Source: an uncultured Paracoccaceae bacterium
GTDB lineage: Bacteria; Pseudomonadota; Alphaproteobacteria; Rhodobacterales; Rhodobacteraceae
Direction of reading: 5' to 3'
NCBI GenBank assembly: GCA_947488175.1
Contig: CANKYO010000003.1
Location: forward strand, 124,001-188,000
Length of the DNA stretch: 64,000 bases
Shown: positions 1-8,695 of the stretch, one piece after another
Position numbering within the stretch: position 1 is the first letter of the stretch
Layout of the letters: every line of letters begins with the position of its first letter
Translations under genes and position numbers: made by a program
Notes under the pieces: generated by a model
The model's database searches: none
Told to the model about the DNA's origin: nothing
What the model saw: the letters and a program-made list of their open reading frames with translations, nothing else

Positions 1-129
1 AGCCAGGACAAGATCACGAGCGGCATCAGGGACGCGTTTGATGACCTGAACGTGCCACTTCGGATTGTCTCGGCCCTGCTCGACGCCGAAGCCCAGGCAG
101 ACAAGGTCGTGGCCGGTCAGCAGGCCTAG
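1..129 (+). CDS. C-terminal end of an unidentified protein (partial)
   Basis: The first 42 codons of the window form an open frame closed by TAG, the tail of a gene that begins outside. The visible residues include ITSGIRDAFDDLNVPLRIV followed by a charged Ala/Gln-rich tail ending in AGQQA. The stretch has no motif I can assign to a family. It ends four bases before the convergent GNAT gene, so the two genes are packed tail to tail. Function unknown; the reading frame itself is fairly secure because it is uninterrupted and codon use looks like its neighbours. Confidence 0.55.
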   Translation, partial: SQDKITSGIRDAFDDLNVPLRIVSALLDAEAQADKVVAGQQA

Positions 130-132
130 GCG

Positions 133-591
133 TCAAAGCGCCTTTTCCAACTGTACTTCCTTGCCTGACCGCTTGCCCGTCAGCGCATACCCAAGCGACT
201 GATACATCCCGATCGCCGCAGCATTGTCCTCGACCGCTTGAATCTGCACGCAGCGCCGCCGGCGCTCTCGCGCCCAGTCTTCGGCAAAGGCCATCGCCGC
301 CTTGCCATAGCCTTGCCGCTGGAAATTCTTGCCAATCGACAATCGCCAGACATAGACCGCGTCAGGCGCGTCAATCTCTTCGCGATCTTCATGTTCGGCC
401 ATATCGATCAACGCGATAAGCCCGACCCGTGTGTCCCCATCCCAAAGGCAAAAATCATAAGCCCCGGTTTCGAATCGCGCCTGTGCGATGGTCACAATGT
501 TAGGCGCGATAAAGCGGTCCTGATCAGCATGGACGGTGATCTTTTCTAACGGAGAAACATCCTTGCCAGTGATCGGGCGCGCCTCAAGCAC
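133..591 (-). CDS. GNAT-family N-acetyltransferase
   Basis: A 152-residue protein with the GNAT fold signature: the acetyl-CoA-binding motif FQRQGYGKAAM in the second half, followed by the typical NAAAIGMYQSLGY segment of motif B. It should transfer an acetyl group from acetyl-CoA to an amine; the substrate cannot be told. The reading frame opens with GTG only five bases after the argG stop, with no clear ribosome binding site of its own. This suggests translation coupled to argG. The pairing with argG is positional only and does not show a role in arginine metabolism. Confidence 0.85.
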   Translation of the reverse strand: MLEARPITGKDVSPLEKITVHADQDRFIAPNIVTIAQARFETGAYDFCLWDGDTRVGLIALIDMAEHEDREEIDAPDAVYVWRLSIGKNFQRQGYGKAAMAFAEDWARERRRRCVQIQAVEDNAAAIGMYQSLGYALTGKRSGKEVQLEKAL

Positions 592-596
592 AATGA

Positions 597-1817
597 CTAT
601 CCTTCCGTGCGCCTGTTCCGCGCCGCCAACAGCTTCAACCGCAGCGCATTCAACTGAATGAACCCTTGCGCGTCCGATTGATCGTAAGCGCCCATATCTT
701 CCTCAAACGTCACATGCGCCTCGGAATAAAGGGTGCTGTCGGACCAGCGCGCCACCGTATTGCAGGACCCTTTATACAGTTTCACCCTTACGGTCCCGGA
801 CACATGCTCCTGTGATTTATCGATCAAAGCCTGCAGCATCTCGCGCTCGGGCGAGAACCAGAACCCGTTATAGATCAACTCCGCATAGCGCGGCATGATG
901 CTGTCCTTCAGATGGCCCGCCCCGCTATCAAGCGTGATCTGTTCAATGCCGCGATGGGCTTCCAGCAACACGGTGCCGCCCGGGGTCTCGTAAATCCCCC
1001 GCGATTTCATCCCGACAAACCGGTTTTCCACCAGATCAAGACGACCCACACCATGCTTGCCGCCCAGCTCATTCAGCTTGGTCAGGATCGTGGCAGGTGA
1101 CATCGCCTCGCCATTGATCGCCACCGCGTCACCCTTTTCAAAGGTGATCTCGACCATCTCGGGTTGATCCGGGGCATCTTCCGGGGCGACGGTGCGCTGA
1201 TAAACGTAATCCGGCGCTTCTACGGCCGGGTCCTCCAGCACCTTCCCCTCGGACGAGGTATGCAGCAGGTTCGCATCCACACTGAACGGGGCCTCGCCGC
1301 GTTTGTCCTTGGCAATCGGGATCTGATGCTTCTCGGCAAAATCAATCAGTTTGGTCCGACTGCCAAGGTCCCATGTCCGCCACGGGGCCACAACCTTGAT
1401 CTCGGGGTTAAGGGCATAGGCTGCCAGCTCAAAGCGGACCTGATCGTTGCCCTTGCCTGTCGCGCCATGGGACACAGCATCGGCACCTTCAGCCGCCGCA
1501 ATCTCAACCAGCCGCTTTGAAATCAAAGGCCGCGCAATGGACGTCCCCAGCAGATACAGACCCTCATAAAGCGCATTCGCCCGGAACATCGGGAACACGA
1601 AGTCACGGACAAACTCTTCACGCAGATCCTCGATATAGATGGCGCTCGCGCCCATCATCTCGGCCTTCTTGCGGGCGGGCTCAAGCTCCTCGCCCTGACC
1701 CAGATCGGCGGTAAAGGTGACGACCTCACAGCCATACTCCGTCTGCAGCCATTTCAGAATGATCGAGGTATCAAGTCCGCCGGAATAGGCGAGAACGACT
1801 TTCTTCGGAGCAGTCAT
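597..1817 (-). CDS. argG: argininosuccinate synthase
   Basis: This 406-residue protein joins citrulline and aspartate with ATP to give argininosuccinate, the penultimate step of arginine synthesis in the cytoplasm. The N-type ATP pyrophosphatase loop SGGLDTS is at residues 12-18, and the family motif [14 protein letters not shown] is near 117-130. Length and start match the family. It precedes the GNAT gene on the same strand with almost no gap and lies 74 bases after the dehydrogenase gene. A second arginine gene, argJ, occurs in this window about 40 kb away, so the pathway is scattered. Confidence 0.98.
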   Translation of the reverse strand: MTAPKKVVLAYSGGLDTSIILKWLQTEYGCEVVTFTADLGQGEELEPARKKAEMMGASAIYIEDLREEFVRDFVFPMFRANALYEGLYLLGTSIARPLISKRLVEIAAAEGADAVSHGATGKGNDQVRFELAAYALNPEIKVVAPWRTWDLGSRTKLIDFAEKHQIPIAKDKRGEAPFSVDANLLHTSSEGKVLEDPAVEAPDYVYQRTVAPEDAPDQPEMVEITFEKGDAVAINGEAMSPATILTKLNELGGKHGVGRLDLVENRFVGMKSRGIYETPGGTVLLEAHRGIEQITLDSGAGHLKDSIMPRYAELIYNGFWFSPEREMLQALIDKSQEHVSGTVRVKLYKGSCNTVARWSDSTLYSEAHVTFEEDMGAYDQSDAQGFIQLNALRLKLLAARNRRTEG

Positions 1818-1891
1818 GCGCAGAACCCTTGCGTCAGATGTATCTGAGCCCGCGCGATATCGGTTTTCCGGACAAGGGGCAAGACGGCCCC

Positions 1892-2767
1892 TCAGGCGAG
1901 GGCCTTCAGCGATTGATCCACGACATCCTTTCCGAAAGCCGGATCAAAAACCTTGTCCCAAACGTCACTCGAGCCTTTGGCGTTATAGTCATATACCTGC
2001 CCGGATTGTGATGCCTCATCCATCAAAACACGGCACCCCGCAGCGGCGGAATTGGCCGGAGTGCTTGCGCCGGGAATGACACGGGTAAAGATAGGAAGCA
2101 CGCGCCGCCAGACCCATTGCACAGGTGCGGGGGCTGTACGCACCAGTCCCGTGCCCGGCATCAGCCCCGGATCAAGCGTCAGAAAACGGGTTTCAGGATG
2201 GCGTCGGGCCATTTCAGCGGCGGTCGCCATGAACAGAAGCTTGCTGGTGGCATATCGGTCCATCCCGGCCTTCTGGTCATTGGCGGCATCCATATCGCCA
2301 CGGGCCAGCGCCGCGATCGACGAAAACCGGCCGCCGCGAAAGCCAAATATCTTGGCAATGCGATCATCCGGGTTATGTGTCCCGCTCCCGACACCTAGCA
2401 CGACGCCATCCTTCAGCCATGGCAGCAATCCCATGGTCAGTTGCAAAGGGCCAAGATGGTTAACCGCCAGCGTCATCTCGACATCGTCCGGTGAAAACTG
2501 GATCGGACCGCTAAACTGCAATCCCGCATTGTTGATCAGCGCAAACAAGGGCTCTGACCATCCCTCGACAAAGGCCTGGATCGACGCGCGCGACGCCAGA
2601 TCAAGCTGCATCGCCTGCACATGCGGACCCAATGACGCCGCAACCGACTGACCCGCCTTCAGATCGCGCACGGCCAGAACAATTTTTGCATCCTGCAGCT
2701 TGCACAGCTCTCTGGCAAAGGCAAGGCCCAGACCCCTTGTCGCGCCAGTGATCAGGATTGTCTTCAT
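1892..2767 (-). CDS. short-chain dehydrogenase/reductase (SDR) family oxidoreductase
   Basis: A Rossmann-fold NAD(P)-dependent oxidoreductase of about 291 residues. The cofactor loop TGATRGLG is at residues 7-14, NNAG at 79-82, the catalytic Ser near 128, and the YATSK active-site motif (Tyr172, Lys176). I chose the ATG directly ahead of [11 protein letters not shown] because it has a GGAG site at good distance; a longer open frame upstream adds 26 unlikely residues. The substrate is unknown. It is divergent from a TetR-type regulator, a usual arrangement for a locally regulated enzyme. Confidence 0.9.
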   Translation of the reverse strand: MKTILITGATRGLGLAFARELCKLQDAKIVLAVRDLKAGQSVAASLGPHVQAMQLDLASRASIQAFVEGWSEPLFALINNAGLQFSGPIQFSPDDVEMTLAVNHLGPLQLTMGLLPWLKDGVVLGVGSGTHNPDDRIAKIFGFRGGRFSSIAALARGDMDAANDQKAGMDRYATSKLLFMATAAEMARRHPETRFLTLDPGLMPGTGLVRTAPAPVQWVWRRVLPIFTRVIPGASTPANSAAAGCRVLMDEASQSGQVYDYNAKGSSDVWDKVFDPAFGKDVVDQSLKALA

Positions 2768-2859
2768 GGTTGGCTCCGTTTGATTTTGTGTTCCATATCT
2801 GTCAAACAAAGAATATGAATGATCCTTCAGTTTTGGAATTCGCATTTCAGGAACCGCCC

Positions 2860-3480
2860 ATGCAAGCCACGAAAACTCAACGAAAACAACCGGTTCAGAA
2901 GAGGTCGCAGATCACCTGCGACGCTATTGTCCAAGCAACTATTCAGGTTCTGCTACGCGATGGGGCGGCCCGGCTGACGACAACGCGGGTGGCAGAGCGT
3001 GCGGGCGTATCGGTCGGAACGCTGTACCAATATTACCCCAACAAATCCGCGCTGATCGAAGCGGTTCGCGCACGCTATTTCGGCTTGATGTCAGCGGTGG
3101 TGCAGAAAATTGTCGGACAGGGCGCCGATGGCAGTCTGGAGCAGGTGATGGATCAGGCGCTGACCGCCGTCATCGAAATGAAGCAGCAGAACCTCCCCCT
3201 CAGCCGGGCACTGGCAGAGCTGCCGGGCGACCCGGATCAACCCGACTTCGCGGCAGAGGTTGTGGGCCATTTTGCAGAATTCATCCTGCCATTAATCTCG
3301 CCTGACGCACCTCCAACCGCTGCGCAGCGATCTCATGCGCTTGCCACAATGGCGGCACTGGAAGGGCTGCTGTCCTACGCGGTCAAAAACGCACCCGATT
3401 GGCTGGGACAGCCATGGTTCCTGGCGCGATCCAAAGCATTGGCGCATTCGGGTCTGTCCGACCCTCCGACCAACTATTGA
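2860..3480 (+). CDS. TetR/AcrR-family transcriptional regulator
   Basis: A 206-residue one-domain repressor type. The helix-turn-helix spans about residues 39-60 and ends in the diagnostic VSVGTLYQYYPNK. The C-terminal half is the variable ligand-binding and dimerisation region. The chosen ATG has an AGGA site seven bases upstream; in-frame ATGs at 2758 and 2815 lack one. The gene diverges from the SDR gene across 92 bases and is followed by the Acg-type nitroreductase gene. It probably controls one or both of these enzymes, in response to an unknown small molecule. Confidence 0.9.
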   Translation: MQATKTQRKQPVQKRSQITCDAIVQATIQVLLRDGAARLTTTRVAERAGVSVGTLYQYYPNKSALIEAVRARYFGLMSAVVQKIVGQGADGSLEQVMDQALTAVIEMKQQNLPLSRALAELPGDPDQPDFAAEVVGHFAEFILPLISPDAPPTAAQRSHALATMAALEGLLSYAVKNAPDWLGQPWFLARSKALAHSGLSDPPTNY

Positions 3481-3554
3481 TATCGCTCAACTCGGCCCCG
3501 CCATGCCGGTGTATGCCAGCCCACGTCAATCAGGTGCAGATCCAGGGGGCGGCG

Positions 3555-4640
3555 ATGATTTCACGACGGGGATTGATCATGACCACAGTGTCGGCAGCAG
3601 CCATAGGTGGCATCGGTTACGGGCTCTGGCCGCGGCTCGACGGGTATCAGGAATTGTTGGAACAGCAGCGACGGCTGTTGTCGGCTGACCCAGATCTGAC
3701 TGAACTTGTGCGGCTCTCGAGCCTCGCCGCGAATGGCCACAACACGCAACCATGGGTGTTTCAACTGCGCGAGAACGGCCTGAGCATCCACCCCGACCTC
3801 ACGCGCCGGACGGCAGTAGTCGATCCTGATGATCACCACCTTTATGTCAGCGTTGGCTGTGCCGCTGAAAATCTGGTCATCGCGGCGGCTGCTACAGGTC
3901 GGTCGGCAGATGTCGGTATTGCAGGCGGTGCTGAAACGTCCATCGACGTCGCCTTTGAAAGCGGCCCAGTAAACGAGGGACCCCTTTATCAGGCCATCCC
4001 CCAGCGCCAATCAACACGTTCGGCGTATGACGGGCAGCCGATATCAGCCAGCGATATCGGCTTGTTGGAAGCAGCAGCGCAGGAAGAGGGTGTTTCTGTT
4101 CAGTTCTTCACAGAGGCGTCCGACCGCGATGCAATCCTTGAAATGGTAATCGAAGGCAATAGCGCGCAGATCGATGATCCGGCCTTCGTGGCAGAGCTGC
4201 GTGACTGGATCAGGTTCAGCTCCGGGCGCGCGGTAGCAACCGGCGACGGGCTTTTCAGCGCGTGTTCCGGCAACCCGGTGACGCCGGAATGGTTGGGCGG
4301 CTTTTTATTCAACGCGGTCTTCACGAAGGATGCCGAAAATGACAAGTATCGCGATCATATTCGGTCCTCTGCAGGGGTCGCGGTCTTTATTGGTGACCGC
4401 GCTGACCCGGACCATTGGATCAAGGTTGGCCGCAGCTTCGAGCGCTTTGCCCTGCAGGCTACGGCGCTGGGCATCCGTAGCGCCCATATCAACCAACCCA
4501 TCGAAGTACCGTCACTGCGTCAGGAACTCGCGGGGTGGCTGGGGATGCCGGATGTGCGACCGGACCTTGTCGTCAGATTTGGTCGTGCGTCGGCTTTGCC
4601 AATGTCACTGCGACGCCCGGTCGAGGCTGTAATTGTCTGA
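3555..4640 (+). CDS. Acg-type nitroreductase-like protein with Tat signal
   Basis: A 361-residue protein resembling the Acg family of nitroreductase-fold FMN proteins, with SSLAANGHNTQPWVF at about 56-69 and a second fold-typical stretch AGVAVFIGDRADPDHWIKVG. The N terminus MISRRGLIMTTVSAAAIGG is a twin-arginine signal followed by a short hydrophobic segment, so it is probably exported or membrane-anchored in the periplasm. The start has an AGGGGG ribosome binding site. In mycobacteria Acg is thought to sequester flavin rather than reduce nitro compounds; whether this one is an enzyme cannot be told. It follows the TetR gene on the same strand. Confidence 0.75.
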   Translation: MISRRGLIMTTVSAAAIGGIGYGLWPRLDGYQELLEQQRRLLSADPDLTELVRLSSLAANGHNTQPWVFQLRENGLSIHPDLTRRTAVVDPDDHHLYVSVGCAAENLVIAAAATGRSADVGIAGGAETSIDVAFESGPVNEGPLYQAIPQRQSTRSAYDGQPISASDIGLLEAAAQEEGVSVQFFTEASDRDAILEMVIEGNSAQIDDPAFVAELRDWIRFSSGRAVATGDGLFSACSGNPVTPEWLGGFLFNAVFTKDAENDKYRDHIRSSAGVAVFIGDRADPDHWIKVGRSFERFALQATALGIRSAHINQPIEVPSLRQELAGWLGMPDVRPDLVVRFGRASALPMSLRRPVEAVIV

Positions 4641-4658
4641 GCCTGCAGGCTGCTAATT

Positions 4659-4861
4659 CCTTAACACCACATTAGGATTCCGACCGCGCGCTGCCTTAAC
4701 CCACCAAAATGCCACAAAAGGGTCCGACGCAAGTCCGACGCTTGGCCGACGCGATGCCGACCGGCAAGTTTAGCCAAAACCCCAGTGTTAACTGATGATT
4801 CGCAAAAACGCCGATCCCGGGGTGTTGCGTCACCCCGCCCGACCCACCGAACGTTGCGCGG
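4659..4861. repeat. dispersed repeat, copy A, with four phased CCGAC blocks
   Basis: This stretch aligns without gaps (constant offset 36084, one base more at the very end) with 40743-40946. The best-conserved core is 4720-4802, where about 70 of 83 bases are identical. CCGAC starts at 4724, 4735, 4746 and 4757, an exact 11-base period. Other shared parts are CCTTAAC at the left end, a TTAAC...GATTC block, and CCACCGAACGTTGCGCGG at the right end. The right end overlaps the last codons of the minus-strand Nudix gene. I know no named element of this type. Confidence 0.75.
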
Positions 4862-5297
4862 TCCCGTTCAACCTTTCCAGAAATGCGGCGTCGCCCCGGT
4901 TGAACAAAAGCGGTACTGCTGCCGCCAGATCCATCCAGATCGCCGTATGTTCAGGCTCGGTCGGGTCGCTCAGCCGACGTACGGGAAAGGCCTGATAGAT
5001 ATGGCAGATTTTCTCGGCCCATTTGTCATATTCGGGCATATAGGCAAACCGCCGAAACGCCCCCAATCTCCGCGGCCGGGCGATGGTCCAGCCGGTTTCC
5101 TCGAACACCTCCCGATGCAACGCACGGACCATGCTTTCGCCCGGATCAACCCCGCCGCCGGGCAGTTGCAGCTCGTTATGGATACCGCCCTGCCAGGTCA
5201 GCAACACCTGACCCTCGCGCAACAAGACCCCATAAGCCCCGTGCCTTACCTGATACCGCTGCCCGTTTTTTGGCACCTCGCCATACCGCCTGATCAT
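4830..5297 (-). CDS. Nudix hydrolase
   Basis: A 155-residue pyrophosphohydrolase with a complete Nudix box at residues 48-70 (G-x5-E-x7-REVFEETGW), which binds the metal and hydrolyses a nucleoside diphosphate linked to some group X. The substrate is unknown. The last ten residues (TAQRSVGRAG) are encoded inside the dispersed repeat, so the natural C terminus may once have ended nearer FLERLNG. It diverges from hslO across a short intergenic region. The paralogue mutT near 41 kb also has a repeat copy directly at its 3' end. Confidence 0.9.
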   Translation of the reverse strand: MIRRYGEVPKNGQRYQVRHGAYGVLLREGQVLLTWQGGIHNELQLPGGGVDPGESMVRALHREVFEETGWTIARPRRLGAFRRFAYMPEYDKWAEKICHIYQAFPVRRLSDPTEPEHTAIWMDLAAAVPLLFNRGDAAFLERLNGTAQRSVGRAG

Positions 5298-5373
5298 AGC
5301 TCACCCCTTGGACGCTGGCTTGCTCCGCCTATATAGGCGCGGTATGCCAACTCCTGATAAGTTAGGAAAGCCC

Positions 5374-6366
5374 ATGAGCCTCAGTGCGCAAATCGCCTGG
5401 GACGATACCGTCCTGCCGTTCCAACTGGACGCCTCCGACATCCGTGGCCGGGTGGCGCGTCTGGATGGCGTGCTGGAACAGGTCCTGTCGCAGCACAACT
5501 ATCCGCCCATGATCGAAGGGCTTGTGGCCGAGATGGCCTTACTGACCGCGTTGATCGGGCAGACGGTGAAACTGCGCTGGAAACTGTCCTTGCAAGTGCG
5601 CGGGTCAGGGGCGGTGCGCCTCATCGCCACCGACTATTACGGCCCCACCGAAGACGGTGAACCGGCCCGCATCCGTGCCTATGCATCCTATGATGCAGAC
5701 CGGCTTGATCTTGATGGTGATCCGTTCCCCCAGATCGGGCAGGGGTACTTTGCCATCCTGATTGATCAGGGCGAAGGAATGACGCCTTATCAAGGGATTA
5801 CGCCCATCGCAGGTGGGTCGCTGTCGGCCTGTGCAGAAACCTATTTTGCCCAGTCCGAACAGCTGCCGACCCGGTTTTCGCTGACCTATGGGCAGTCGCA
5901 AATGCCCGGCGAAGGCACCCATTGGCGCGCCGGCGGCGTGATGCTGCAGCACATGCCAAAGGCGTCACCATTCGCCAAGGGCGAAGGGGGTTCCGGCGAA
6001 GACGGGCTCTTGGATGCGACTGACATCCTGACCGAAGACGAAGGCGAAAACTGGACCCGCGCCAACGCCCTGCTCGACACGGTCGATGACATCGAACTGA
6101 TAGGTCCGTCAGTGACGCCGACCGACCTGCTGGTGCGCCTTTTCCACGAAGAAAAGCCGCGTGTGTACGATGCCCAGCCGGTGAAGTTTGGATGCAGTTG
6201 CTCCGAAGACAAGGTGCGCCAAAGCTTGTCGATCTACTCGGCCAAGGACATCAGCACCATGGTCACCGACGAAGGCACGGTGACAGCAGACTGCCAGTTC
6301 TGCGGGTCCCATTACGTTTTTGAGCCCGAAACACTGGGGTTCGAGGCAAAGAACGCCAGTGCCTGA
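5374..6366 (+). CDS. hslO: Hsp33-family redox-regulated chaperone
   Basis: A cytoplasmic holdase chaperone of 330 residues that is switched on by oxidation. The C-terminal zinc switch is present: Cys274 and Cys276 in GCSCSEDKVRQSL and Cys307 and Cys310 in DCQFCGSHY. The start has AGGA seven bases upstream; earlier in-frame starts lack a site. Compared with E. coli Hsp33 there is an insertion around residues 205-225 rich in Gly and acidic residues. The 3' end overlaps the GTG of the next gene by eight bases, making it the first gene of a four-gene overlapping chain. Confidence 0.95.
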   Translation: MSLSAQIAWDDTVLPFQLDASDIRGRVARLDGVLEQVLSQHNYPPMIEGLVAEMALLTALIGQTVKLRWKLSLQVRGSGAVRLIATDYYGPTEDGEPARIRAYASYDADRLDLDGDPFPQIGQGYFAILIDQGEGMTPYQGITPIAGGSLSACAETYFAQSEQLPTRFSLTYGQSQMPGEGTHWRAGGVMLQHMPKASPFAKGEGGSGEDGLLDATDILTEDEGENWTRANALLDTVDDIELIGPSVTPTDLLVRLFHEEKPRVYDAQPVKFGCSCSEDKVRQSLSIYSAKDISTMVTDEGTVTADCQFCGSHYVFEPETLGFEAKNASA

Positions 6367-6943
6367 CCTGAAAACACGCCTGACTGATGCGCTGTCCCGA
6401 CCGGGCAGCGCATCATCGGATTTCGATCTGAACAAGGATGTGCAGGTTCCCGATTGTAGGCTGACGCCTGCTGCGGTGCTGGTTGGTGTCAGGGCCGAAA
6501 CGGAATCCGTGATCCTGACCAAACGGTCGGCCCGGTTGAAACACCATCCGGGCCAGATCGCCTTTCCGGGCGGCAAACAAGACGACACCGATGCAACGAT
6601 CATCAACGCCGCCCTGCGCGAGGCGGAAGAGGAAATCGGCCTGCCCGCTCAACTGGTCGAAACCCTTGGCACCTTGCCGCCCCATCAGACCGTCACCGGA
6701 TATCAGGTGACGCCGGTGCTGGCGCTGGTGTCAGGTCATTATGATCCGGTCCCCGAAGCCGGTGAAGTCAGCGAAGTCTTTGAAGTCCCGCTATCCCATC
6801 TGGCGGACCCATCCATGTTCCGCATCGAAGGGCGGATCTGGCAGGGCCGCAAGCGCCTCTACTACACCGTGCCCTACGGCCCCTATTACGTCTGGGGCGC
6901 CACCGCGCGTATCCTGCGCGCCCTGGCGGACCGGATGTCGTGA
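6359..6943 (+). CDS. CoA pyrophosphatase-type Nudix hydrolase (NudL/YeaB-like)
   Basis: A 194-residue Nudix protein carrying the family's CoA-type motif LKHHPGQIAFPGGK at about 60-73, followed by the Nudix helix LREAEEEIGL (86-95). Relatives split coenzyme A and its derivatives into phosphopantetheine and 3',5'-ADP. The first Glu of the generic Nudix box is not obvious, which is tolerated in this subfamily. The start is a GTG overlapping the hslO stop by eight bases; an ATG at 6320 would give a longer overlap. Its own stop overlaps the GTG of the next gene. Confidence 0.88.
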   Translation: MPDLKTRLTDALSRPGSASSDFDLNKDVQVPDCRLTPAAVLVGVRAETESVILTKRSARLKHHPGQIAFPGGKQDDTDATIINAALREAEEEIGLPAQLVETLGTLPPHQTVTGYQVTPVLALVSGHYDPVPEAGEVSEVFEVPLSHLADPSMFRIEGRIWQGRKRLYYTVPYGPYYVWGATARILRALADRMS

Positions 6944-8076
6944 CCCGATTGACCGACCCATGGCTGACGCAGCCAGCATCGCAGACCGTTTGTCGAATGC
7001 TGACCGATGCAGGGTATCAGGCGTGGTTCGTGGGTGGCTGTGTGCGCAATTCCCTGCTGGGCGAACCTGTCGCCGATCTTGATCTGACGACCGATGCGCA
7101 TCCTGACAAGGTGACGGAACTGGCCGAAGCCGCGAACCTCAGGGTCGTGCCGACAGGGATCGACCATGGGACCGTCACCGTGATCGTCGACGATGTACCC
7201 TTTGAAATCACAACCTTCCGCCATGACGTCGCAACCGACGGGCGGCGCGCAACGGTCGCATTTGCCGACAACATGACCGACGACGCCCGTCGGCGCGATT
7301 TTACCATGAACGCGCTTTATGCAGCCCCCGATGGCACCATCGCCGACCCTCTTGGCGGGTTGCCGGACCTGCACGCCCGGCGGATCCGGTTTATCGAAGA
7401 TGCGGATCAGCGGATCAAAGAGGACTACCTGCGCATCCTCCGGTTCTTCCGTTTTCACGCATGGTACGGTGACGCTAACGAAGGGCCAGACGCTGACGCG
7501 CTCGCAGCCTGTGCCGCCAATATCGAAGGCTTGCAGGGTCTGTCGGTCGAACGTGTGACCAGCGAAATGCTGAAATTGCTCGCCTCACCTGACCCCGCCC
7601 CAGCCGTCGCCTCCATGGCGTCCACTGGCGGGCTGGCGCAAATCCTGCCCGGTGCCGCAACCACCGCGCTTGCCGTGCTTGTGCATCTTGAGCAGCAGGC
7701 GGGACACACGCCGGACCCGATCCGGCGCCTCGTCGCGCTTGGCGGTGATCCCGTAACCGCACTGCGCCTGTCGAAAGATCAGACAAGGCAGATCGAACGG
7801 ATCGGGTCAGACATGACCCATGCCGAAGCCGCCTATCGGTTCGGGGTCGGGATCGGGATGGATCGGCTATTGATCGAAGCGGCATCGCTGGGCGCCCCGA
7901 TTGACCCTGCACAGATCGAAACGGTTGAACACGCGGCCAAACAGACCTTTCCCCTCAAAGCCGCCGATCTGATGCCTGATCTGCAAGGGGCGGCGCTGGG
8001 CGCTGCGCTGAAACAGGCTGAACAACGCTGGATCGCATCGGGCTTTACCCTCACAAAGGCCGATCTGCTTGGCTGA
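6940..8076 (+). CDS. cca: CCA tRNA nucleotidyltransferase
   Basis: A 378-residue class II nucleotidyltransferase that adds or repairs the CCA end of tRNAs. The active-site signature GGCVRNSLLG starts at residue 32, with the metal-binding Asp pair DLD at 46-48, then RRDFTMNALY and the tRNA-binding domain around EDYLRILRFFRF. A poly(A) polymerase of the same superfamily is an alternative, but the length and lack of an Arg-rich tail favour CCA addition. The start codon is GTG, overlapping the previous stop by four bases; the end overlaps the TTG of the LysE gene. Confidence 0.92.
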   Translation: MTRLTDPWLTQPASQTVCRMLTDAGYQAWFVGGCVRNSLLGEPVADLDLTTDAHPDKVTELAEAANLRVVPTGIDHGTVTVIVDDVPFEITTFRHDVATDGRRATVAFADNMTDDARRRDFTMNALYAAPDGTIADPLGGLPDLHARRIRFIEDADQRIKEDYLRILRFFRFHAWYGDANEGPDADALAACAANIEGLQGLSVERVTSEMLKLLASPDPAPAVASMASTGGLAQILPGAATTALAVLVHLEQQAGHTPDPIRRLVALGGDPVTALRLSKDQTRQIERIGSDMTHAEAAYRFGVGIGMDRLLIEAASLGAPIDPAQIETVEHAAKQTFPLKAADLMPDLQGAALGAALKQAEQRWIASGFTLTKADLLG

Positions 8077-8650
8077 CCTGCTGCCCCTGTTCGGTTTCGT
8101 CTTCTTTGGCCTGTTCTCGCCCGGACCCAATGTCATCCTGCTCACCGCATCCGGGGCGCGCTTTGGCTTCCGGCGGACTGTGCCGCATATCCTTGGTGTG
8201 GCCTTCGGCGTCGGGATCACGTCGGGGATCACCGGATTGGGCATCGGCGCGCTACTCGCGGCACAGCCCATGCTGACATTAGTGCTGAAAATCGGGGCCA
8301 GCTTTTGGATATTGTGGATGGCATGGACCCTCTGGCACGCCGACCCGGCCAAGACCCGTGACCGCGACCGTCCTTTCACCTTTGTCGAGGCGGTCCTGTT
8401 CCAATGGATCAACCCCAAGGTCTGGGCAGTTGCCTTCAGCGCCACCGCCTATGTCGCCACATTGCCCCCAACGAAACAGGCCATCACCCTGGCCACCACT
8501 TTTTCGGGCCTCAACCTGGGTGTCTGCCTGTTCTGGGCCATGGCAGGAACCCTGCTGTCCTACTTGCTGAAAAACCCACCGGCCTGGCGTATCTTCATGC
8601 GCATTATGGCGCTCGCCCTTGGCGTGTTCTCTCTTCTGGTTTTCCTCTGA
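8069..8650 (+). CDS. LysE-family amino acid/metabolite exporter
   Basis: A 193-residue integral inner-membrane protein with about six hydrophobic segments and the LysE/RhtB N-terminal signature FSPGPNVILLTASGARFG at about residues 16-33. Such proteins export amino acids such as lysine or homoserine lactones; the substrate here is not evident. The start appears to be TTG, placed eight bases before the end of cca; no ATG in frame would leave the signature intact. It is the last member of the overlapping hslO chain. Confidence 0.88.
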   Translation: MADLLPLFGFVFFGLFSPGPNVILLTASGARFGFRRTVPHILGVAFGVGITSGITGLGIGALLAAQPMLTLVLKIGASFWILWMAWTLWHADPAKTRDRDRPFTFVEAVLFQWINPKVWAVAFSATAYVATLPPTKQAITLATTFSGLNLGVCLFWAMAGTLLSYLLKNPPAWRIFMRIMALALGVFSLLVFL

Positions 8651-8695
8651 TCGAAATCTTGTTATGTCACCGGCATTAACCCGGAAGGCAGACCC

